Below are positions 7,912-14,533 of a DNA stretch of 17,068 nucleotides, in pieces (position 1 is the stretch's first letter; each line of letters starts with the position of its first letter). The notes below the pieces were generated by a model that was not told the origin of the DNA, made no database searches, and worked only from the letters and a program-made list of their open reading frames with translations. Origin of the DNA: JAETTH01 sp964455975 (GTDB taxonomy: Bacteria; Bacillota; Clostridia; TANB77; CAG-508); assembly GCA_964455975.1 (NCBI GenBank), contig CAYVYP010000032.1, forward strand, positions 1-17,068, written 5' to 3'. Both the position numbers and the translations under genes were made by a program.

Positions 7912-8322
7912 ATGACATATGAATTTGAAGTTCCAGGAAAGATAACAGGAAAAGGAAGACCAAGAATAAACTCATATACAGGGATTGTGTATACACCTTC
8001 AAAAACAAAAGATTATGAAGAATTAGTAGAACAATATTTTTTGTTAAAATATCCAAAGTTTAATATATTAGAAACTAGAATAAAAATAACTATAATAGCT
8101 TATTTTAATATTCCAAAAACTACTAATAAAAAAGATATTAATTTAATGTTAGAAAACAAAATAAGTCCAACAAAAAAACCAGACATAGACAATATTGTTA
8201 AAATCGTTTTAGATGCAATGAATAAATTTGCATTTAAAGATGATAATCAAATAACAAAATTAGAAGTAGAGAAAATATATGGAAAAGAAGAAAAAATATA
8301 TATAAGAATAGAAGAATATTAA
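7912..8322 (+). CDS. rusA: RusA-family Holliday junction resolvase
   Basis: A 136-residue RusA-type endonuclease, which cuts four-way DNA junctions as a dimer with metal-bound aspartates. The signature PDIDNIVKIVLDAMN is at residues 90-104 (Asp91, Asp93, Lys97, Asp101), followed by KDDNQI (Asp110/Asp111). The N-terminal basic GKGRPR motif (13-18) is also typical. The start at 7912 is preferred over the ATG at 7885 because AGGAG at 7900-7904 is well placed and the earlier start overlaps dinD. RusA genes are usually carried by phages, but no other phage gene is visible here. Co-transcription with dinD puts the enzyme under the same apparent damage control. Confidence 0.92.
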   Translation: MTYEFEVPGKITGKGRPRINSYTGIVYTPSKTKDYEELVEQYFLLKYPKFNILETRIKITIIAYFNIPKTTNKKDINLMLENKISPTKKPDIDNIVKIVLDAMNKFAFKDDNQITKLEVEKIYGKEEKIYIRIEEY

Positions 8323-8345
8323 AATTAAAAGAATAATTAAATAAC

Positions 8346-8368
8346 TTCAATTAGTACTTGAATTTTTT
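8346..8368 (+). terminator. Weak terminator after rusA
   Basis: A 5-bp stem TTCAA/TTGAA with a 7-base loop is followed by six T. The stem is short, so readthrough into the prs-like gene is possible. Confidence 0.45.
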
Positions 8369-8419
8369 ATAAAGGATTGATAGAATAAAATTAAATTTAA
8401 TAGTAAAAGGGGTAAAGAT

Positions 8420-9505
8420 ATGAAAAATGATGATATGAAATTAATTGTACTTGACAACTTTAAAAAATTTGGAAAAAAGCTAAATGAAAATTTGAACAAA
8501 ATAAGGCAGAATGAAGAAAATTACATACTACCAATAGAAAATACAAGATTCAGCAATGGTGAAGGAAAAGTAAAAATAGAAGAAACTGTTAGAGATAAGG
8601 ACCTATATATTATAGCAGATGTAGGAAATTATGATATGAATTATATGCTACATGGTAGACAACATTTTATGAGTCCAGATGAACATTATCAAGACATAAA
8701 AAGAGTAATATCTGCAACAAGTGGACATGCCTCTAAAATAACAGTAGTTATGCCACTTTTATATCAATCAAGGCAGCACAGAAGAAAAGGAAGAGAATCC
8801 TTAGATTGTGCAATTGCACTTCAAGAATTAGAAACATTAAAAGTTAATGATATTATAACTTTTGATGTACACGATCCAAATGTATTTAATGCAATACCAA
8901 AATTGCAATTCGAAAATTTTTACCCAACACATACAATAATAGAAAATTTAATAGAAAATGAAAAAGAAAATATAAATAATTTATTAGTAATAAGTCCAGA
9001 TATGGGAGCAATGGAAAGAGCCCGTTATTATGCAGAAATGTTAGGGTGTGATGTAGGACTATTTTATAAAAGAAGAGATTTAAGTAAAGTTGTAAATGGA
9101 AAAAATCCAATAGTTGACCATATATATATGGGAGTAGATGTTAAAGATAAAAATGTAATAGTAGTAGATGATATGATTGCATCTGGTGGTTCAATGATAG
9201 AAGTAGTAAAAGAATTAAAGAAAAAAGGTGCAAAAAGTATATATGTAGTAGCAACATTTGCACTATTTACAGAAGGAATAGAAGCATTTGAAAAAGCATA
9301 TGAAGAAGGATTGTTTAATAAGATATATTCAACAAATCTTTCATATGTACCACAAGAAATAAAAGATAAAAAATGGTATTGTGATGTAGATTGCTCAATG
9401 TATTTAGCAAAAATAATAAACAGACTAAATAAAAAAGAACCAATATCAGATTTATTTAATGGTAAAAAAGAAATATTAGAAAAAATTAAAAATATAAATA
9501 AATAA
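8420..9505 (+). CDS. prs: Ribose-phosphate pyrophosphokinase (long clostridial form)
   Basis: A 361-residue PRPP synthetase homologue, which makes phosphoribosyl pyrophosphate from ribose 5-phosphate and ATP for nucleotide, His and Trp synthesis. The match is to a longer, divergent type common in clostridia. FSNGEGKVKIEETVRDKDLY (about 44-63) corresponds to the FANGE-E-VRG region. MPLLYQSRQHRRKGRESL (111-128) corresponds to the P-YARQDRK-RE ATP loop, and ISPDMGAMERARYYA (191-205) to the conserved PD-G region. The PRPP loop VIVVDDMIASGGSM is at 246-259. The C-terminus is extended past the usual 315 residues. AAAAGGGG precedes the start. Its stop is 8 bases from the stop of convergent splB, with no obvious terminator between. 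Confidence 0.9.
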   Translation: MKNDDMKLIVLDNFKKFGKKLNENLNKIRQNEENYILPIENTRFSNGEGKVKIEETVRDKDLYIIADVGNYDMNYMLHGRQHFMSPDEHYQDIKRVISATSGHASKITVVMPLLYQSRQHRRKGRESLDCAIALQELETLKVNDIITFDVHDPNVFNAIPKLQFENFYPTHTIIENLIENEKENINNLLVISPDMGAMERARYYAEMLGCDVGLFYKRRDLSKVVNGKNPIVDHIYMGVDVKDKNVIVVDDMIASGGSMIEVVKELKKKGAKSIYVVATFALFTEGIEAFEKAYEEGLFNKIYSTNLSYVPQEIKDKKWYCDVDCSMYLAKIINRLNKKEPISDLFNGKKEILEKIKNINK

Positions 9506-9513
9506 TAAATTTC

Positions 9514-10522
9514 TTATACAATATACTTAATTTCATTATTAGGAAAATAAATATTTAGCCAATTTTGGAGCTTTTCCTCAGCAAATTTTTTAACAGGCTG
9601 TTTATACATATATTTACCTCTACCACGACCTGTCATAATAGAAGTATCATATAAATTTATTGCGTTTGGAAAAGCTTCACTATTAATAGCATTATGAACA
9701 AAGCTATATGTCATAAATATAACTTCAATAAACATTTCTTTTTTTACTTTAGCAGATAATTTATCACTTAAAGTTTTTATAAGTTCTAAATAAAGCTGTT
9801 CCCAATTATCAATAAGAATAACAGGAGCAATTAAAAGACCTACTTTATAGCTAGCATCACATAATTTATTTATAGCTATAATTCTATTTTCTAAAGAAGA
9901 TGTACCAAATTCTACTTTTCTTATAATTTCTTCAGGATTAACACTCATTCTAATAATTATTCTTCCATTATGGTTTAATGGTAAAATAGAATCAACCATA
10001 TCAAATTTAGTAGGAAATGTAAGAAAACCTTTATTAGAATTTTTTATAAAATTTTCAATAGTCCAAACTAAGTTATTAGTAATAGTATTTTCTAAAATTA
10101 AATCACTATTACTTCCAATTTCAAAAGTTAAATCCTTATCACTTTTATTAGCAGTTTTTATGATTTTTTCAAGCATATTTTCTCTATTAACAAAAAGTCT
10201 CAAATAAGAACATTTATTGTAATTACAAACCAAATAACAATACATACACATTGCAGTGCAACCGAGAAGAAGTATAAGGAACAAGAAAATCTGAAGTTTT
10301 ATGATTTGGTACAAAATTATGAGTTTTACGAATACCAATAATTAAATTTTGCTTCATTTTAGGAAAGTCCTTATTTTCTTTAGAACGCATTTCTAAAATA
10401 TTATTATGGCTTTCAATTTCAAACATAGGAATATTTAATTTAGAATATCTATTAAATAATTCATTACCTAAATCATAATTTAGAATATCTTTTTCATAAT
10501 AAATTTCTTTTGGAATAAACAT
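9514..10522 (-). CDS. splB: Spore photoproduct lyase, interrupted by a +1 frameshift before the radical-SAM cysteines
   Basis: A homologue of spore photoproduct lyase, the radical-SAM enzyme that reverses UV thymine dimers during spore germination. The N-terminal part (10522 down to 10265, residues 1-86) reads MFIPKEIYYEKD...LVPYTSS, as in SplB. The zero frame then meets CGG and stops 13 codons later. Skipping the C at 10264 gives G-CTAMCMYC-YL, the cluster motif C-x3-C-x2-C (Cys88, Cys92, Cys95), then LRLFVN, RIIIRMSVNP, FGTSSLENRI and YKVGLLIAP to the normal C-terminus. The joined protein has 335 residues, the usual size. The position of the H-donor Cys141 of B. subtilis appears as Ser137 (FEIGSNSD). 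AGGTGA precedes the start. It is divergent from cwlJ. Confidence 0.88.
10261..10267 (-). other. Putative +1 frameshift site TCT-C-GGT in splB
   Basis: On the minus strand, Ser TCT (10267-10265) is followed by an extra C (10264) and GGT (10263-10261). The zero frame reads TCT CGG TTG and the +1 frame reads TCT (C) GGT TGC ACT GCA. The shift falls exactly one residue before the first cluster Cys, so the unshifted product has no catalytic core. Confidence 0.75.
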
Positions 10523-10574
10523 ATAAAATCACCTAAAAAGTAGTATTTCACCAAAACAATAAAATATACTATGT

Positions 10575-10617
10575 ACACATTAAACAAAAAAATTTTAATT
10601 TAATGTGTGTTTTTTTT
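10575..10617 (+). terminator. Terminator-like hairpin between splB and cwlJ
   Basis: ACACATTAAA (10575-10584) pairs perfectly with TTTAATGTGT (10599-10608), followed by a G and eight T. It points along the plus strand, just ahead of cwlJ. It may attenuate a cwlJ leader or block antisense transcription through splB. A CATATAAT box at 10629-10636, after the hairpin, resembles a sigma-E -10 but has no clear -35. Confidence 0.65.
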
Positions 10618-10659
10618 GTTTAAAAATTCATATAATAAATAACAAGGTAAGGGATGTTT

Positions 10660-11107
10660 ATGGCATATTCAGATAGAGAATTATTAGCAAGAATCATACA
10701 GTGCGAAGCAGGTGGAGAAGGCGAAAATGGAATGAAAGCAGTTGCAAGTGTTATTATGAATAGAGTTAATGTACCAGAAGGAGAATATGCAAGAGTATCT
10801 CAAGGAGGAAATATTCGTAGTATTATTTTTCAACCTGGACAATTCGATTGTGTAAGAGAGCAACTTTATAATAGGTACAATCCACAAAATATTTATAATA
10901 TGAATCCTACAGAAGTTCATTATAATATTGCAGATTGGGCAATTGCTGGAAATAGAATTTTAGAAGTAGATAATTGCCTATGGTATATGAATCCATTTAA
11001 ACCAGTATGTCCACCAGAATTTCCGTATAATGGTTCCCGGGTTATTGCATACAAGAATTATAGAACATTGCTTTTATAGACCAACAAATAAATATTCTCA
11101 AACATAA
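10660..11107 (+). CDS. cwlJ: CwlJ/SleB-type spore cortex-lytic cell wall hydrolase, C-terminus restored by a +1 frameshift
   Basis: A Hydrolase_2 (PF07486) family enzyme of the CwlJ/SleB type, which degrades spore cortex peptidoglycan at germination. RELLARIIQCEAGGEGENGM holds the conserved Glu16; AVASVIMNRV and FQPGQFDCV follow, then the NCLWYMNPFKP block. In the zero frame the gene ends at 11079 with an unrelated tail (RVIAYKNYRTLLL). Skipping the C at 11038 after Ser126 gives GLLHTRIIEHCFYRP and stops at 11105-11107, which matches the usual HCFY-P-type end of clostridial homologues; total length is 148. The start at 10660 (MAYSDREL) fits the family; the ATG at 10654 is also possible. A gerQ-like gene follows 24 bases after the shifted stop, as in the Bacillus cwlJ-gerQ operon, which supports function. 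Confidence 0.88.
11035..11041 (+). other. Putative +1 frameshift site TCC-C-GGG in cwlJ
   Basis: Ser TCC (11035-11037) is followed by an extra C (11038) and GGG (11039-11041). The zero frame reads TCC CGG GTT and the +1 frame reads TCC (C) GGG TTA TTG CAT. The +1 frame carries the family C-terminus for 22 residues. TCC and GGG are themselves unusual codons in so AT-rich a gene. Confidence 0.7.
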
Positions 11108-11131
11108 AATAAGTTAAAGGAGAAATGCGTA

Positions 11132-11461
11132 ATGGAAAATTTACAAGAAAATATTAACCAAAGAAAAGCAGAACAAAATAGAGAAATGTCAAATGAAAAT
11201 TTGCCAGAAGTACTTACAAACCCTATATATACACCAGCTTTTTTAAAAGGGCAAATAGGAAAATTAATGAGAGTAGAATTTTTAATAGGAACTAATAATT
11301 TAGTAGATAAAGTTGGAATATTAGAAAGCGTAGGAGCAAGTTATATATTACTTAGGTCTTTTGAAAATGATAGTTTAGTATATTGTGATATTTACTCTAT
11401 AAAATTTATAACAATTTCATCAGGATCAACTTATATAAATACTACTAATAGATATTGGTAA
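11132..11461 (+). CDS. gerQ: GerQ-like spore coat protein
   Basis: A 109-residue protein whose C-terminal half resembles GerQ (YwdL), the coat protein that is cross-linked by transglutaminase and is needed to localise CwlJ in Bacillus spores. The resembling block is about residues 40-100: the region GKLMRVEFLIGTNNL, then VGILESVGASYILLRS, with YCDIYSIKFITI at the end matching the GxLE-AGRDHIILSD...Y-DYITF pattern of GerQ. The N-terminus is rich in Gln, Asn, Lys and Glu (NLQENINQRKAEQNREM), as expected for a cross-linking substrate. AAAGGAG lies 8 bases before the ATG. Position directly after cwlJ matches the Bacillus order and supports the call, which is otherwise a distant similarity. Confidence 0.68.
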   Translation: MENLQENINQRKAEQNREMSNENLPEVLTNPIYTPAFLKGQIGKLMRVEFLIGTNNLVDKVGILESVGASYILLRSFENDSLVYCDIYSIKFITISSGSTYINTTNRYW

Positions 11462-11490
11462 AATAATTTAGAAAAATTTTTGAATTTATA

Positions 11491-11519
11491 TTGAAAATAA
11501 ATGTACGCTCTAATATAAT
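11491..11519 (+). promoter_or_regulatory. Promoter of the SDR-DUF4116 operon
   Basis: TTGAAA at 11491-11496, a 17-base spacer and TATAAT at 11514-11519. It lies 21 bases before the SDR start codon, leaving a short leader with GGGAGG. Confidence 0.72.
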
Positions 11520-11540
11520 AACCATAAAGGGAGGAATTAT

Positions 11541-12296
11541 ATGAGAGCTTTAATAACAGGAGCATCTTCTGGAATAGGAAGAGACATGGCAAGATACTTG
11601 TCAGGCTTAGGATATGACCTAGTAATAGTTGCAAGAGACAATATTGCATTAGAAGAGCTAAAAAAAGAATTAAAAACAAATGTAGAAATAATAGCAACAG
11701 ATTTATCTATAAAAGAAAATTGCTATGAAGTATATAATAAAGCGAAAAATATAGATATTTTAATAAATAATGCAGGGTTTGGAGTATTTGGAAAATTTGT
11801 AGAAACTGATTTAGAAAAAGAAATAAACTTAATAAATACAAATATAACAGCAGTTCATATTTTAACAAAATTATATTTAAAAGATATGGTTAAAAAGAAT
11901 AGTGGACACATATTAAATACAGCATCAATAGCAGGTTTTATGCCAGGACCTTTAATGGCAGCATACTATGCATCTAAAAATTATGTGGTAAATCTAACAA
12001 GAGCGATAAATAAAGAACTAAAAAAGGACAAGTCAAATGTAAAATTAAGTATTTTATGCCCAGGACCAGTAAATACAAATTTTAATAATGTAGCAAATGT
12101 AAAATTTAAAGTAAAAGCATTATCAAGTCAAAAAGTTGCAAAATATGCAATTGATAAAATGCTAAAAAACAAACTTTTAATAATACCAGGAGTAACAATA
12201 AAACTAGCAAAAATAGGAGCGAAAATATCACCAACACCACTTGTAGAAGAAATATCTTATCATATGCAAGTATCAAAACAAAAAAATATAAAATAA
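11541..12296 (+). CDS. Short-chain dehydrogenase/reductase, substrate unknown
   Basis: A classical NAD(P)-dependent SDR of 251 residues with a Rossmann fold. The nucleotide loop TGASSGIG is at residues 6-13, a DL pair at 54-55, NNAG at 76-79, the catalytic Ser at 129 (NTASIAG) and the YxxxK pair Tyr142/Lys146. The PG motif after strand 6 (CPGPVNTNF) is present. An Arg rather than Asp at the end of strand 2 (VARD) hints at NADP preference, which is an inference. No signal peptide or membrane segment is evident. GGGAGG precedes the ATG, and the DUF4116 gene starts 19 bases after the stop, so the two form an operon. Confidence 0.9.
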   Translation: MRALITGASSGIGRDMARYLSGLGYDLVIVARDNIALEELKKELKTNVEIIATDLSIKENCYEVYNKAKNIDILINNAGFGVFGKFVETDLEKEINLINTNITAVHILTKLYLKDMVKKNSGHILNTASIAGFMPGPLMAAYYASKNYVVNLTRAINKELKKDKSNVKLSILCPGPVNTNFNNVANVKFKVKALSSQKVAKYAIDKMLKNKLLIIPGVTIKLAKIGAKISPTPLVEEISYHMQVSKQKNIK

Positions 12297-12315
12297 ACTA
12301 AAGAGGTGTAAATTC

Positions 12316-12849
12316 ATGCCAAATATAGAAGATGTAATTGCAAGAGCAAATGATAGAAATTATATATTAGAAACAATAAAAACAGAACCAAAATTTATAG
12401 AATGGGCATCAGAAGAATTAAAAGATGATAAAGAAATAATACTAGAAGCGGTTAAAACAGATGGTGGTGCATTAGAATTTGCAAGTGACAGACTAAAAGA
12501 TGATAAAGAAGTATTACTAGAAGCTGTAAAGAATGCAAGTTGGACAGCTTGTTATGCAAGTGAAAAATTAAAAGATGATAAAGAGGTAATATTAGAAGCG
12601 GTTAAAACAGATGGACAAATTTTATATTATGCAAGTCCAAGATTAAGAGATAATAAAGAAATAGTTGAGCAAGCTGTTATGCAAAAACCATTAATATACA
12701 AATATGCATCTAAAAGATTAAGAGGAGATAAAGAAATAGCAATAAAAGCATTGTCAAAAAGTACTAAAATATATGAATATATAACAGAAGACTTAAAACA
12801 AGATAAAGACATACAAAATATAATAAATCCACCAGAAGAAAATAAATGA
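12316..12849 (+). CDS. DUF4116 repeat protein
   Basis: A 177-residue soluble protein built from about five to six repeats of roughly 25 residues. Each has the pattern (S/D)-x-x-L-(K/R)-(D/G)-D-K-E-(I/V)-x-x-x-A-V/L-K followed by a YAS/FAS motif: for example SEELKDDKEIILEAVKTDG, SDRLKDDKEVLLEAVKNA, SEKLKDDKEVILEAVKTDG, SPRLRDNKEIVEQAV and SKRLRGDKEIAIKAL. This is the DUF4116 (PF13475) pattern, whose role is unknown; the regular helices suggest a protein-binding solenoid. Codon-level similarity between the first repeats suggests recent internal duplication (GAAGCGGTTAAAACAGATGG occurs twice). GAGGTG precedes the ATG. Confidence 0.85.
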   Translation: MPNIEDVIARANDRNYILETIKTEPKFIEWASEELKDDKEIILEAVKTDGGALEFASDRLKDDKEVLLEAVKNASWTACYASEKLKDDKEVILEAVKTDGQILYYASPRLRDNKEIVEQAVMQKPLIYKYASKRLRGDKEIAIKALSKSTKIYEYITEDLKQDKDIQNIINPPEENK

Positions 12850-12858
12850 TAAAAACAA

Positions 12859-12887
12859 TTGAATATAAAAAATTGTATTGATATAAT
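12859..12887 (+). promoter_or_regulatory. Promoter of the alcohol dehydrogenase gene
   Basis: TTGAAT at 12859-12864, a 17-base spacer and TATAAT at 12882-12887, with TG at 12879-12880. The gene has a perfect AAGGAGG at 12912-12918. Confidence 0.78.
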
Positions 12888-12926
12888 ATAAAAGGTTAAA
12901 ATAAAAATACTAAGGAGGAATTTAAA

Positions 12927-14081
12927 ATGGCAAATACAAAATTCGTATTAAATGAAACATCATACTTTGGTAATGGTGCAAGAGAGGTACTACCAGAAGA
13001 AATTAAAACAAGAGGATTTAAGAAGGTTTTAGTTGTAACAGATAAAGCCTTATATGAAGTAGGAGTTACAAAAAAAGTAACAGATGTATTAGATGAAGTA
13101 AAAATAAAATATACAGTTTATCATGATGTTAAACCAAATCCAACAATTAAAAATGTAACAGATGGTGTAGAGGAATGTAAAAAATTTGGAGCAGATGTTA
13201 TAGTAGCAGTAGGAGGAGGCTCAAGTATAGATACAGCAAAAGGAATATCTATATTAATGACAAATCCAGAAAGAGAATTAACTTCTTTAAATGGATTATC
13301 AAATACTGTAAATAAGGGAATGCCTTTGATAGCACTTCCAACAACAGCAGGAACAGCAGCAGAAGTTACAATAAATTATGTAATAACAGATGAACAAAAA
13401 GAAATAAAAATGGTATGTGTAGACCCACATGATATACCAGTATTAGCAATAGTAGATACTAACCTTATGGCATCAATGCCAAAATCAATTGCAGCATCTA
13501 CAGGAATGGATGCATTAACACATGCAATTGAAGGATATATAACAAAAGGACATAACCTAATGAGCGATATGTTTCATATGAAAGCAATTCAATTAATATT
13601 TGAAAACTTACCAGCAGCGGTAAATGAAAAAAATCAAGAAGCAATAGAAAAAATTGGATATGCTCAATATATTGCAGGAATGGGATTTTCAAATGTAGGA
13701 CTTGGAATAGTACATTCAATGGCACATCAATTAGGAGCAGTATATGATACACCACACGGACTAGCAAATACAATTCTTTTACCAACAGTTATGAGATTTA
13801 ATGGGGAAGTATGTTGGGAAAGATATAGAGAAATATTAATAAATATAGGAAGACCAGATGCAGCGAATTTATCAAAACAAGATGTAATAAATACATTTGT
13901 ATGGAAAATAACAGAGCTATCAAAAGCAGTAGGAATAACACAAACAGTAAAAGATACAGGATGTAAAGAAGAAGATTTAGAGTTGTTAGCAGACAAAGCA
14001 ATGGAAGATCCATGCAAACCAGGAAATCCAAGAGAAGTAACAAAAGAAGAATTTATAGAATTATATAAACAAGCAATGTAA
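12927..14081 (+). CDS. fucO: Iron-dependent alcohol dehydrogenase, lactaldehyde reductase type
   Basis: A 384-residue group III alcohol dehydrogenase closest in pattern to FucO, which reduces lactaldehyde to 1,2-propanediol with NADH. The dinucleotide loop VAVGGGSSIDTAKG is at 93-106, and LPTTAGTAAEVT at 138-149. The iron ligands are Asp195, His199, His263 and His277 in MDALTHAIEGY and VHSMAHQLGAVYDTPHG. The C-terminal DPCKPGNPREVT segment is characteristic of FucO-type enzymes (DPC-PGNPR). No fucose genes are visible nearby, so the substrate may be another short aldehyde or alcohol; the family assignment is firm and the substrate is not. It has its own strong promoter and ribosome binding site, suggesting high expression. 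No clear terminator follows. Confidence 0.92.
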   Translation: MANTKFVLNETSYFGNGAREVLPEEIKTRGFKKVLVVTDKALYEVGVTKKVTDVLDEVKIKYTVYHDVKPNPTIKNVTDGVEECKKFGADVIVAVGGGSSIDTAKGISILMTNPERELTSLNGLSNTVNKGMPLIALPTTAGTAAEVTINYVITDEQKEIKMVCVDPHDIPVLAIVDTNLMASMPKSIAASTGMDALTHAIEGYITKGHNLMSDMFHMKAIQLIFENLPAAVNEKNQEAIEKIGYAQYIAGMGFSNVGLGIVHSMAHQLGAVYDTPHGLANTILLPTVMRFNGEVCWERYREILINIGRPDAANLSKQDVINTFVWKITELSKAVGITQTVKDTGCKEEDLELLADKAMEDPCKPGNPREVTKEEFIELYKQAM

Positions 14082-14109
14082 ATATAAAAACAACAATATT
14101 TGAAAAAAG

Positions 14110-14126
14110 GGCGCATTGTATGCGCC
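14110..14126. repeat. Hairpin downstream of the alcohol dehydrogenase
   Basis: GGCGCAT-TGT-ATGCGCC forms a perfect 7-bp stem. There is no T-run on the plus side. Six A upstream (14103-14108) make it look like a terminator for the minus strand, but no minus-strand gene ends here. It may still protect the 3' end of the dehydrogenase message. Confidence 0.6.
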
Positions 14127-14203
14127 TAAATATAACAAATTTAATTAGGTAAAAATTAAAATAGAATAATGCTAGAGTTTATATAAAAATTAGAACATTA
14201 GAT

Positions 14204-14240
14204 GAGGGCCCGCCACTCCTGTTAAGGAGTACGGACCCTC
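14204..14240. repeat. GC-rich imperfect hairpin
   Basis: GAGGG pairs with CCCTC, CCG with CGG, and ACTCCT with AGGAGT around a GTTA loop, separated by small bulges. It is followed by GCCGATTTTT, so it could end a plus-strand transcript, or be a mobile-type palindrome. Its GC content is far above its surroundings. Confidence 0.65.
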
Positions 14241-14420
14241 GCCGATTTTTATGTAGTTTAGAACAGGTTTTTTTGTGTAGAAAGAAGGAATAATGGAACA
14301 ATTAACATTAAATGAATTAAAAATCGTTAACGTTTGGTATAGTATATAAATCAACCATAAATAATAATTGTATTTATATATTTGTTAATGTTCAGACCAA
14401 TTACAAATATTTCAATAAAT

Positions 14421-14533
14421 TGTAGGGGTCGGCGTCCTCGACGACCCTAAAATTCAATTATGGGTATATTGTAGAGAAATATATGAATAATACAAATTAC
14501 ATATCAGGGTCGTCGAGGACGCCGACCCCTACA
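14421..14533. repeat. 28-bp perfect inverted repeat with 57-bp loop (MITE-like or REP-like)
   Basis: The left arm (14421-14448) and right arm (14506-14533) are exact reverse complements. Both are GC-rich (core GGGGTCGGCGTCCTCGACGA) in very AT-rich surroundings. The ends are TGTAGGGG...CCCCTACA. Similar GC-rich arms with TGTAGGGG ends are, to my recollection, widespread dispersed repeats in gut Firmicutes. No coding sequence lies in the loop. Confidence 0.88.

Noticed and set aside
2696..11038. CGG reassigned to another amino acid
   Set aside because: A changed amino acid would not restore reading frame; all three genes need one base to be skipped.
2696..11038. Three independent random sequencing or assembly errors
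   Set aside because: Random errors should not share the heptamer TCN-C-GGN or lie only at CGG. Systematic base-calling error is not fully excluded and is listed as a test.
2696..11038. RF2-like Shine-Dalgarno stimulator upstream of the shift sites
   Set aside because: An AGGA occurs 8 bases before the TIGR04086 site, but nothing comparable is seen at the splB or cwlJ sites.
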